Positions 1 through 11,300 of a stretch of 64,000 bases of DNA are shown piece by piece; position 1 is the stretch's first letter; the number at the start of each line of letters is the position of its first letter. This DNA is from Spisula solida. Taxonomy: Eukaryota > Mollusca > Bivalvia > Venerida > Mactridae. A program made the position numbers and the translations under genes. The stretch is from assembly GCA_947247005.1 (NCBI GenBank), contig OX365955.1, positions 15,419,322 to 15,483,321 of the forward strand. The letters are read 5' to 3'. The notes under the pieces were generated by a model that searched no databases, was not told the DNA's origin, and saw nothing but the letters and a program-made list of their open reading frames with translations.

Positions 1-612
1 TTTTCAAGTATATTGTTAATATAGTAATGTGCGGTAACAGTTTTTCCAATTGGTAGTATATGTTCTTTAGTAAGGCCGTATGCACCCATTGCACCCCATA
101 CTAGGCCTTTAGCGCTGTTTTTCAGTGCTCACAGACGGGACGGACTCTTGTTGCGATCCCCAAACCACATCGTTTTGTTTAGTAGGGATGTAAAACAAAT
201 GTTTGGAGCACTCATCCGAGAAGATAAAATTCTCCCAATCATCGGCCGATAGCTTTTCAAATTTTCTAGCAAAAGCAAGTCTCTTTGCGATATGTCTGTC
301 AGTGAGAAAAGGCTGGCGTTGACGTTTAAAAGCAGTCCATTTATTTTCTTTACGTAGATAATTCGATACTGTGACATGGCTAACGTTGTTTCCCATCCTT
401 TTTAAATCATTTGCAACATTTCTTGTTGATTTACCACGTTTATAGATGACTCTGGGACGTCCCGACCGCTTTGCATCATTGAAAGAACCGTTTAACCTCG
501 TTCGTGCCTTCCATTTCGTTACCCATCTACAAGATTTACCCAAAATATCAGCAATTACCCTCTCTAAATAGCCAGCTTCAAATAAAGTTACTGCTTTAAT
601 ATCTCAGCTGCG
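1..612 (-). pseudogene. Tc1/mariner-family transposase, frameshifted and partial
   Basis: Transposases of this family bind the terminal repeats and cut with a DD(E/D) centre. Reading leftward from about 612 there is a helix-turn-helix region (FEAGYLERVIADILG then KSCRWVTKW), a GRPR-type linker (RSGRPRV near 445-460), a second HTH-like region (NVSHVTVSNYLRKE) and the first catalytic Asp in FSDE (near 205-215). The frame hits a stop at 109-111. The neighbouring frame continues with the conserved block SAKGLVWGAMGAYGL at 77-121, then KTVTAHYY, so one frameshift near 112-125 splits the gene. An upstream stop also breaks the frame near 605-612. The C terminus is beyond the edge. This is a dead copy. 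Confidence 0.85.
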
Positions 613-759
613 AATTTGACAGGTTTTGTAAACCACCGCCTTTCGTAAGTACGGACGGCATTTCGTTTGTTTACTGTGTCGCTATAGTCACGTTACACGC
701 GTCTCCAAGGAAGAGTTTCTAAGAACAGTAAATCTTGACGAGATGATAACTTTCTAAAA

Positions 760-1000
760 GATTATATTAAGTCAGACAGGGAAGGCAGCACTCAACTTAA
801 CCAGCCGAGCACAGAAAACAATAACAACACACAAAACACAGTGCCCAACTGAACCAACCGAGCACAGGAAACATAAATCACATAAAGACACAATGCCCAA
901 CTAAACAAGCGCAGATCCGCCCAAGTCAAAGCTGTCGAAAAGTAAAATAAATTATAACTAGCTGAATGACCCAGTTTCCACAGCGCTGACTGCATATGTG
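760..1000 (-). repeat. Dispersed T/G-rich repeat with internal ~50-bp direct repeats
   Basis: On the minus strand it contains two tandem versions of a block reading gtgctcggttggttcagttg, followed by gctgccttccctgtctgac. Related stretches sit on the plus strand at 24700-24800, 42380-42535, 56280-56610 and 61090-61165. An open frame across it (792-995) has no recognisable protein features and I do not treat it as coding. It may be an insertion inside the Tc1-like element. Confidence 0.5.
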
Positions 1001-2666
1001 TATGAAATCAGAAGTGTGTACCTAGCTTAGATAAAATTTTATTTCGATTTTAACTTTGAGAACGAACTTTTTTAACACCCTGTATATATTTCTCTATTGC
1101 TGGGTACAAAAATCTAACATCTCGAAAAGTGACCGATTAGGAACTTTGTTGAGTGTATGTCTTAAGATCTGATTGAAACTTTAAGGTGAGCGCCTAACTG
1201 AGCATTTCCACTTCCATAAAAAAAGTGTAATTTGCTTCACAAGTCAGGTCAGTTGTATCTCAATCAATAAGACTTAACAATATATAATTTACTAGCGATG
1301 TTATTACGTTGGCAATGCAACCACATACCAATCGAAATGTTATCATATTGCACGACCTTGTTCAAGAAAATATGAATCATGCTCTTCATTATTTATAATA
1401 TAAACAAAGTTGTGTTACCTACTTTTATTGACATAAACATGTACATTGTAGTCGTTCATGTAAGATGCTAGCGTTAAAGTCCTCGTTGATGATATTTGTT
1501 GACACATTTATTACATTTGTGCCATTGTCCAAAAGTCATTATATATGGTTGTTCCATGATATAACTACGAATACGAGGGTGCTTCGTGTTGGTTAGCAGA
1601 TAAAAGTGGTGTCTTTGTGTATTTGAATTGTACCTAAAGGTCATAAACCACTAAATAAAATTGTTCTTTAGCTCAATGTAAAGTGACAATTGTCAGCCCC
1701 AGATTATATCATGTTATAGTCTATGGCCAGTTCACAGACCTATATCATTGAAAAGCAGTATGTTTTAGCTACAAAATAAGGCCAGACAAACAGGGAGTCA
1801 TGTTTAATATAAGAAAGATTTTGTTCGTCAAAGGCGGTAGACAAAATTTTACAGAGGCTCGGACCGATCCAATGTGGGTTTTACCCTACTCTACTTTCGC
1901 TTTGTCAAATACGCCAAAATCTCAAAATATGCAAGATGAAACACATTCACTCATTCAGCTACATGTATACAATACCTTTAAACTCAATAAGATTATTCAA
2001 GTTTCATTTTGTCAAGACATATCACCATTTCCAGGCAAACCTAAGTCTTTGAGTGTATCCGATTTTGGTCCGCGTATGCATTTAGTGGTTTATAACATAA
2101 ACAGCACTGATACTCATATTCTAATGTCCTACAGGGAACAGTTACGCGTAGATTTTCGTTGTTTCTCTAACCGGTGTCTTCCTGTTAGCGCTTGCTAGAT
2201 ATTAACGCCACCGTGTTAGACACGAATTATTTCTGAAAGCGCTAATGATAGTTAATGAAGCATGGTGACAAAATAACAATTGCGAACAGATTAACAAGGC
2301 AAACAGGCATGTGCTTGAACTTCTGAATTTATGGTGAGATTATTATGAGCTTTATGTTCCGTTACATATGTTTGCGGTATTCAATTTTTCACCTCGGTGA
2401 GCTTACCAAAATCCATTAAAACGGAGATTGGTTTATTATTATATTCGAATTAGATATAGGTTATTCAAAAGGTAGACTATCAATATGTTCCTTGAACATC
2501 TTAACCTCGTTAAACACCCTCCCTAGGTAGGGGAGCAATAGAAGATTCTTTGTAAGACGTTATAGTTGTAGATACAAATACAAAGCAGTGAAATTGGTAC
2601 TTAGAGAACTCTTGGCAATAGTTGTAATTTGTACTCCCAAGGCCGCGCAGATGCTGACAGCTGATA

Positions 2667-3547
2667 CGAGGAGTGTTCGAAAAAAAATGCAATTTCATGC
2701 ATATATTTGTATTTCCGGGGATTTCGTGCTTTAAACCTGGCATGTGTACCAATTAAACTTCAGTTGGTTAAAATTTGGTTGAATTTCATTTGTTAATGTG
2801 GTCATAGTGTATGTTTAATAAACACTTACTAATTAGCACTAAGCTAAGAAACGTTCGAAAGAAGTGTAATGAAACTGACTGAAATCATGCCTTATTTCAA
2901 AGAAAGGTCTAAACTTAATTTAAGTTATAAATTCTACATAATGAACTTTTTTATATTAAGGGACACCGTAATGTGCCTTTAAGCGTTGTGACACTTTTAT
3001 TACACGTTTCAAAGTTTGCCAATAGCGTCTGAAAGATAACAACACTAGTGGTCAACCGAAAACAACAACACTCAAACAAAACATTGGTAAAAAGTAGGTT
3101 ATTCGTCTCAAAACAACTCCAGACATATTTCATCAAGCATCGAATTGTTAACAGAATAGACCATATGTACCTTTCTCGTAAAAATGCCTCTTCGCGCAAG
3201 GCTTTTACTGTAAACTAGTTTTTGAACGAAAAGCGCATCATGATGCTTTATCACTAAGTCGATTCTATAGAACTAGTCTTTTGAGACTAATTTTAAGTTC
3301 CTATACTTAAATCTCATTCAGTAGACCATATGTACGTTTCCAGGAAACCCATGCGGTCAGTCAAATGACAGTACATGAGTGTTGTACCTATTGCAGACGT
3401 CAAAACAAAACTTGAATTTAAAAGTTTAAAAAAATTGTGCAGTGTGTGAAGGAGAGTTCATTGAAGGTTTTCTGTGAGTTTCATTGTAAATGGTTATGCC
3501 AATAAAAGGTTATAGAGTAAATTGCATTTCTTTTCGAACACCCCTCG
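2667..3547. mobile_element. Non-autonomous mariner-type element (881 bp) with TA target duplication
   Basis: The ends are inverted copies of CGAGGRGTGTTCGAAAARAA followed by ATGCAATT, about 28 bp. TA dinucleotides sit immediately outside at 2665-2666 and 3548-3549. The paralogous positions in copy 2 (near 29590) and the last copy (near 60795) run straight through without it. No transposase is recognisable inside, so it needed a partner in trans. The TIR start CGAGGGGTG is shared with 36078-37039 and resembles that of 13672-15051. Confidence 0.75.
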
Positions 3548-5289
3548 TATGTAGAAAGATCGCTACAAAGAGAAAAAATAATTTAATGTTCACCTGATTA
3601 CGCATGTGTCACTACGTAATTGTCCCAGTGCGGGTGTTAATGCTACACGATTTCTGTTAAATCAGTACATAAGGTATAATTTGACGACAATTCTACTTGA
3701 ATAAGTATACATGTCAACGATCGAAATCCAACTACAGTTATTTTATTACATCTTTTTATGTACGTATACAATTGGTTCAAACCAGCTTCATATTAAATGT
3801 TCATCGATGCTGGCTTCGGCATGGAGTATGGCAAAAACGAATAAACATCTATATAGCATATCACAGGAGAACAATTGCTCGTAGTGAAAGTACCGTATGG
3901 TATATATCGGAGAAATTAATGCGCCAGTGATATTTGAGGCGTTTTGCAACATGGAGTCTGCCAATTGGTAAACAACACTACTACAAATGTTTAGTGACTG
4001 AATAATTCAATCACAACGTTGTTGGCAAGAGAACTCGATTCGTGATAATCATACAAACTGGTATATGAAAATGGAATACATATTATTTCTCGTTTTCATG
4101 ACATTGGTTTGATTGTATTGTATTCTCTAACACGACGTATAATACCTATGTTTCATTTACAATCTCATCTTTTTTGGATCGTATTCTCTCAACAGATTCA
4201 ATAAAAAGACGGAGTTCTACCGTGATATCATTTACAATCATGTCATTATTTGTATTGTAATATTTCTATAGATTAAATACTAGGAAAGTATTAGTTTCAG
4301 ATAGTTCTCTTCACATACCATCGAATTACTACAAAATGTATGTAACTTGACATTGTTGATTGGTTTGACAAGTCCATTAGCTTACTTCATGATATGAAAA
4401 TGTTAATATTGCTACGCTATTTGCTGACGCGTGTAATGAATGTTTAAACAGTCAATGTATATAATTGAATACTCATTTATGAATGTATTTACTAATAACT
4501 AATATGCATAGAACACGATCCTTTCGCATTGACGAAAAAAGTTTTGTTATATCTTAAAAGTAGTAAGTGCTTCAGATTGGTGTGCACCTACATATTGTAG
4601 GTTCAATGTCAGTATTCAAAATGGTAATGTCCATCACCGGCCGACACATGCAAACGGAATATCACTACAGTGTGTCGATACGTTGTTCTGCATTGGCTAC
4701 AATTGCTGAAGTAATGCCGTCGGTATCCGTGAGACCGTTAGACCGAGCGAGATGTCATATTACGCAAGCAACGAGAGGTTATCTTGCCCATCGTATTCAC
4801 ACAATAGTTTTAGTTTAGTAATATTACTTTTACTATTCAGTTTTTATATATCCATAAAAGATTTTTAAAAAACGGTTTTACGCCCACAAACACGTTAAAT
4901 GTGTTCAGGATGTGTCTATTTACCAAGTCTCTGCATTCTGCTGTCGCAAAGAAAATTTGCACTCGTATAGACAAACGAGGTAAGTTATTTCTGTGACCAA
5001 GTTTAAGATTAGAATAATTCTTAGAAAAGTGTTAATTTTCTACAATTATCTATTTCGTCTGTGCGGTCTTTTGTAGTATATTTGTAAATAACGTTTCACC
5101 ATGTCTGCAATTCTGGCGTTTACCTTCTTACACTCGTTCTTCGGAACTATCGATTACATTTGTATTTGTGTCAAACCTGATATTCTTGCTTTCTCGTTTG
5201 ATCTACCTCAAGATTAATTCCGGCTTTAGACAAAACACTATTGATCCAGATAGCACAATAGAAAGACAAAAAACTCAACTAGTTACTTG

Positions 5290-5440
5290 CCTTTGTTTAA
5301 AACATGCATTCCAGAACTCCACAGCTTGCAAGTTTAGTTCATTGTTTTGTCTTTTAACGAAACAAATCACTCATATTTTGTGAGTTTGCTTTGGGTGAGG
5401 TAGCCTTGAATTGACTTCGACATGATATGTTGATTTTACA
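5290..5440 (+). repeat. Short segment duplicated in inverted orientation at 14285-14420
   Basis: About 130 bp here (cacagcttgcaagtttagtt and neighbours, through gggtgaggtagccttgaatt) reappears on the opposite strand at 14285-14420 inside a mariner remnant. The reading frame gives the same short peptide start, NSTACKFSSLFCLL, in both, but there is no family match and this is DNA-level similarity. It lies just left of the point where the 5680-15051 insertion block begins. Confidence 0.6.
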
Positions 5441-6099
5441 AGGGTTTCTAATTCGTCAACATTTCCTCCCAATAGCAGGAAGCGTCTTTGTTTGTAAATA
5501 TTCCTAATCACTAAGTGGTTTTTCGTATGTTTTGTGGTTTCTAATGTCTATCTTGATGTTTTCTTTAATGTCATTGTTGACAAGATTGCTTATTCGGTTT
5601 CTGCAACATTACAATAATATTGTGAGGAGTTGATCAAATATCTGTAGCCTGCTCAAAAGGTTTAGATATGAGCCAGTCTCCAGGAAAACCTGCTATAATG
5701 ACATTATGCAATTACTATATGTAACAAGATTTTGATAAAGCTATAAAAGAAGGAAAAATACATATGGGCCGCATCATGGGAAAAGGGGTCTTAATGACAT
5801 TTTTTTCAATATTTATATTTTTATGTAGAATGAAAGCCAAATTATTTTCCTTTCTTATGACACCAATGTATTGTAAATCAACCAACTACTTATTTCACTA
5901 CACTTATTTGAGTAACGTCACTGAACTCCTGACGAACACTGACTTTACGTCACTTTTGACGTCATTTGAACGTGTTTGTTTACATGTAATGGTGTGATGA
6001 AATCACTTCATAATACACAATATATATGTGTGTATTCATAATAATGCTGTTATACACTTAGTCCATGAGTTTGAACGACGTTTGCCATCAACATCTGTG

Positions 6100-7235
6100 T
6101 TTTGTTGCCTGGCAACGATGGAATGCCTTAATTTACTGCATGCCTGTATATGTGGCCACGACTGCCATTTTTGGGCTAGTGGGTAAAAAATCACATTTTC
6201 AGTTTTTAATGTAACAGTAATCTCTAAAGTTTAAATTTCCATATTCTGAAATTTTTAAGTCGATATCTTGAAAATTCAGTGATTTATGACTATTTTGATG
6301 ATGCCTAGTAATTCGCATTTCGTTCAAAATGGCACCATTTCTGATGCAAAAAACTGAAACAAATATGCTGTATAGTGAACACATTTGAACAACTAACCAT
6401 GACATCATATCATATTTGATTTGTTCATTTCTTGTCACAAAGGTTTTTAGTTGCACATCAGTGAAAAATTATATCAAAAAAATTTTTTGGTTGCCTAGCA
6501 ACCGCTAAATATATACAAAATGCAATATTTAGCACATGTGGAAGCCACTGTTATAGGGTGTCAAGGTGCAATTTTTACGTTCTTAATACCACAATAACCT
6601 CTGAAGATAAACTTTTCAAATTTTGAAAATATCAATTCGATAGTTTCAAAATTCAGTGATTAATGACGATTTTGTAGATGCCTGTTTTCCTTCAAAATCT
6701 TCAAATTTCTGATGCAAATCTTGTAACAACTATTCTATACATTAAGCACATTTAAACGCCTAACCAACACATCATGTCATTCTTGATTTGTTCATTTGGT
6801 GCCACAAAGGTTCTTAATTACAAAACAGTGCAAAACCATGACCAAAATTATTTTGGTTGCCTAGCAACCGCTTAATATTTACAAAATACAACATTTAGCA
6901 CATGTGAATGCCACTGTGATAGTGGGTCAAATAACCACCTTTTTATTTTTAGTATCATTGTAATAAGTGAACCTTTAATTTTAAATCATGAAAATTCATT
7001 GTTGATATCTTGAATAATTACCAAGATATGGCAATTTTGCTGTTACTAAGGAACACCGTTTTTTCTCCAAAATGACTTCTAGGTCTAGAATCATTCAGAC
7101 AGAACAATCATGCCCCAACATTAAACAGACAACACATACTATAGTTTACATATTTTTTATTTCCCTCACCAATGTGTTTTATCATTTAAACATATAATGT
7201 TGATTTGACATTTTAGTGGTTGCCTAGCAACAGTG
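6100..7235. repeat. ~365-bp tandem repeat, about three diverged units, each with an X-box-like palindrome
   Basis: The palindrome GTTGCCTRGCAAC occurs at 6104-6116, 6490-6502, 6856-6868 and 7219-7231, spaced 386, 366 and 363 bp. Between occurrences the units share, in order, a 'cactgt/cactgcc' stretch, an 'attcagtga tttatgac' stretch, a 'ttctgatgcaaa' stretch, and a 'tttgatttgttcattt...cacaaagg' stretch. The palindrome fits the animal RFX X-box consensus GTNRCC-N(0-3)-RGYAAC. No coding potential is evident. The array lies 3' of the minus-strand gene and inside the left end of the TIR element. Binding by a host factor or the element's own protein is inference. Confidence 0.75.
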
Positions 7236-7239
7236 AGAT

Positions 7240-8255
7240 AAATCAAAATATTGACAAAATTTAACTAAATACTGTGGTAATTAACTAGAACAGTATGGAT
7301 TTTGCAAAACTCATCATGTACAAATTAGAGCCATATTAAAACATGTAATTTATGAGAACATACATGCTGTAGTGTGCATTTTATGTGTATACAATAATCC
7401 TTAAATACATGATTTCCAATAAATGATAGGTTATCAATCTTCTTTTAATTAAACACCGATTATGGTAGTAAACACATAGCATAATTCTAAAACTTGACAC
7501 AACAACATCTAAATCATTACTGCAATTTACTGGTCACTTATCATACAATTAATTAAAGTGTTCATTTTAACATTTTCCTTTAATAATTTCCTTGACATCA
7601 AAGAATATTCTGCATAGCAACACCAATAATTTAAAGAAATAGAGTTTCAGGTATTTTTCAGATAGTTTTTAATAAATTATTCTCTAAATAGTTTTGTTAT
7701 AATATCGTTTTATGTAATATTAGTTTATTTATTACAGAATAAGACACCTTTTACAAAAGTTAAGGCCATAACAATAAAATGTGTAGGTATTTTAGGTACC
7801 ATAAGCAAGTCCAATGTCAAGGACAGTATGGAACACTTTTTGGATCTATTTTGGAAAGAATGAGAAAAAAATTTAAATGAATGTTCTAGGGTGTCAGAAA
7901 AATGTGCATTATGTTACATATTTTACATTATATTACCTGTGGGTTGGGACATTTTTAGACAAATGCCTTATTTCTGTGTTGTCCTTTATGACTGCAGAAA
8001 TGATAATAAATTTTGGTCTATACTCTGGTCTGTGATATGCTTGATGTCTTGATAAAGACTGTGTCTTGGAAACCAGGTTATAAATACATGTACATAAATG
8101 TTCAAAAGCATATGCTTTTAACTTAAACCAAATCATAAATACAATGTAAGTGCAAACAATTGAAAAACAACACACCATGTACTGGTATGATAATTATAAT
8201 CATGTGTTGACTATGTCTATACTAGATAGCCATGGTTCTGAGAAGCAATTTTCTT
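7240..8255. other. AT-rich non-coding stretch downstream of the gene
   Basis: Holds no recognisable gene or structured repeat. It is very AT-rich, with a degenerate GCATAGCAAC half-palindrome near 7612 that may be a decayed further unit of the preceding array. The 81-codon minus-strand ORF at 7933-8178 shows no family features and follows the gene's probable 3' end. Confidence 0.4.
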
Positions 8256-8265
8256 TCATTAGTTG

Positions 8266-8271
8266 TTTAAT
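8266..8271 (-). terminator. Candidate polyadenylation signal ATTAAA
   Basis: ATTAAA on the minus strand lies about 50 nt after the stop codon (TAA at 8321-8323) of the six-exon gene. It is the first common polyA-signal variant I find downstream. In sequence this AT-rich the hexamer is weak evidence by itself. Confidence 0.3.
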
Positions 8272-8320
8272 TAGTATTTCATGAATAATACTATAATACT
8301 ACATCCGCCAAGTTCTACTG

Positions 8321-11300
8321 TTACTGTGGACACAGTTCATCCTGAAACGCAGGTCTGACAAACGGTCTAACTGATCGGTGTAAATATTTCCTTCTGCCAT
8401 CACTCATTCCACCTGAAGGAAGTTCATCAGGTCGAAGGATATTTGTAAATCTGAAGGTGGGATCCTTCAGGATACAAATCCTTTCTTCATTCAAATCTCC
8501 AGCCGTAGGACGAACGACAACAATGCCTGGCTCAGCAGCACAGAATCTAAAGTACTGGTATGACCTGAAATATTAAGGATTTCACTAACATTCTTAACAT
8601 AATTACAACATTTCATAAGTTATATATGCCTACTTGAAAACAAATTTGCACAATAAGCAATAATTAGTATGATATTAGTAAATTTAGTACCTACTGTCTA
8701 CATGTATAGTTTTTACTGAACTTAATTATATTTGGATTAAAAAAACATGGCCAAGTCATACTATATGCAGCCGTGTACAAGGTGACTAAGTGACACATAT
8801 GACTTCCATGTATTTTTAGCCTATTTATTAGAGGTTATCAGATGATTATGACAAAATCATCAAAGGTGATAACAATTAAAATAGCAAAGTATGATCATAT
8901 GAATTATATAAACCATTTACTTCAAAGAACTCTTTTCTATTTGAATACAATGATCTGACATTGTGTTCAACATCTTAAAACAAGTTTTGGAAATAATTGG
9001 TGAATTAAAACTTCAATACTAACTGTGCTATTTGCATGGAAAAGTGATAGATGCATCAGTATCTGTCTGCATAAACCATGATACATGTAGGTTCATCAAA
9101 ATGCGTATCCATGGAGTAAAGGGTTAATACATTCATATCTTACAAATGTAGCTACCTTATTCCTTTCATTGGTTTGAACGTATTGTCCAAGAAGAATTTC
9201 CAATTCCGCCAACACCAAAGTGGATATCTTACAGCCAAGTTTGATTTGGATGATTTGTTGACGAGGTTTTCTAGTTGATCCATGGTCTCGGTATCAGTAC
9301 GACGATACAACCTTTTTATGTGAGCAAACCCTGCATCAACTAAACAACGAGCATGACCTGAAAATAATACAAAACATGTTGTTATTTTATCTATAACCTT
9401 GTCATACCCTTTGTAAACCAGTAGCTAAAATGATGACTGTACATGTAATTTAAACAACACTATCAGTAAGCTATGAAAAAAGTATTAGTTGTTATATGAA
9501 TCGGTGTACTGTTCACTTTAAATTGTCCTTGGTGGCAGAGTGGTTCAAGCCTCTTCCTCGAGAATTGAAGGTTGTGGGTTCAATCCCAGGCCCCAACATA
9601 CAAGTAGTTAAAATGGTACTCTTTTGCTTCAAGCTAAACATATGATTGTTGTGCCCAGCCCGGTGTTGGATTATTGTAACTAGGTAGGGTTCATATGTCT
9701 TAAATACGGATAGTAGGACATACTTAAACAATCACTTTCAAGAACAAACTAACCTGGAATCTGCATCAGGAATTCTATGTTTTCACTATGTCCAGTCATC
9801 ACTCTCCACGTGAAATACCCAAGCATGTATTTGTTCTTGTTCTGCCCTGTAAACAACAATGATAATGACTATTAATTTCAGCGACACAGATGATAATGTT
9901 CAACTAAAAATAACGTAACAAAAAAGATCTATAGTTAAATCCATAGTGGGATATTGCACACTTATATCATAGGGGAGTTATCTACTACACAGTGGGAATA
10001 CATGTACCAACAAAAATAGATGATTTTACATGTCAATTGTGTTGACTACATGTGAATCCTGAAAATAAAAATAAGTGTGAATTTACACAATATCTTAATA
10101 ACTGATTCAATGTATTTTGTCAAAAGCATGTACCTGGGCAATTGTCTGAATGAATAGAAAAATTCACTGCTCCACTACCATGTTCCTCCAGTGACCAGTC
10201 AACCATGGAAATGACAGAGTTAGGGCCATGTGAACTGGTTCCATCCTGTCCTATCGTTTCATTTTCATCCACCAAAAAGTTGAGCTGAAGTGGAATGCCA
10301 TCAATGCGGAACCCAAAGATCTGAACCTCGCGTAAGGAAAGAAAATATAGTGGACCCATCTGTCTTGAATGATGTGGGAGGTTTACATTTTGACTGAAGT
10401 CAAATGTAAAATGGAGGTAGCTGTCCTCATTGACACTGCGCTTCACACAATCATTGTACATTTCACGTTCCTGAAATAAATCGGTATCTAATAGATACAT
10501 GTACACCAATATAAACAAACATAGTGATACAATAATCAGTATAGGGTACCTCAGTATTAAGTACCGTGAGTGTTGGGTTTGAATCCCACCTACCATGCGT
10601 GGGTTCTTATAGTTCAAAATTTCTATATATAGTTAATAACACATTTAAATAAAAACAGAACCTAACTCCACGATATTAATTTAATACAGCATTTTGAACA
10701 CGGGTATTGTGCCTTCATCAGGTAAATTGATAAACAGTAAATTAATAACTTGATATAAGTGTTCTTTAGCAGCAATGTCAACATTAATTTGATCAAAACT
10801 GTTGTTTGTGCTTATGGCATATATATGTTTGTACATGTAGGCTATGTCTATTATGATGATACAATAACCATAATGATTGTATATTAAATGCATACCTTCT
10901 GAGCTTTCATAATGTGATGTTGCATATTAGCCAATGACTGCAGTTTGTCCTCTTCTGAAACAGAATCCACAATCGCTTTCCTCATCCGCTCACATGTAGC
11001 ACATACATCATCTCGCGGATTTGCTATCCTTATATGTGGTACACATGTACTCCACAGAGTCTTAAACATTGAAAGGCTGACATGTTTTATTGGTGTGTCA
11101 GATTCAATGCATGACGTCTTATAACTGTTATGTAAATCAACCTTAGTACAGTCTGATGACAGGTAGATAGGGGGAATACCATCTCTGCCTCTTGGTGCAG
11201 CAGGTTGTGGAATGCCTTTTTCGTCTGCACAATTGGAGAGAAATTTTACTACACGCTGAACGTCTTCATAGTTAAGAGCATTGTGTGGCTTTCGCCCAGT

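Larger units (their letters stand above)
1..1082 (-). mobile_element. Tc1/mariner-type DNA transposon, truncated by left window edge
   Basis: The right boundary is a Tc1-like terminus: on the minus strand the sequence starts CAGGGTGTTAAAAAAG directly after a TA at 1083-1084, the usual Tc1/mariner target. A decayed transposase (1-612, minus) reads away from that end and continues past base 1, so the left terminus is outside the window. The leader between the transposase N terminus and the terminus is about 440 bp, long for this superfamily. Part of it (760-1000) is a T/G-rich repeat found elsewhere in the window, which suggests a secondary insertion. The superfamily call is secure; the boundary rests on a single visible terminus. 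Confidence 0.75.
1085..5679 (+). repeat. Paralogous unit, copy 1 (left part)
   Basis: Non-coding DNA that aligns by eye, with gaps, to 25490-33520 and in part to 37600-37700, 46090-47095, 50180-50420 and 60440-62380. Landmarks: 1190-1370 matches 25535-25720; 1450-1630 matches 25970-26020 joined to 27670-27790; 2110-2290 matches 27820-28000; 2320-2540 matches 28020-28230; 3560-3690 matches 29620-29720; 3740-3960 matches 30420-30640; 5400-5650 matches 33290-33530. The ORFs in it (1800-2198, 3697-3930, 4567-4818, 5764-5997) have no family features and are not kept open in the paralogues. I see no gene here. Confidence 0.65.

Noticed and set aside
10530..10610. B-box-like GGGTTTGAATCCCACC in intron 2 of the gene, possible tRNA or SINE
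   Set aside because: Only a weak A-box candidate (ggtacctcagtattaag) lies at unusually short spacing and no cloverleaf can be drawn.
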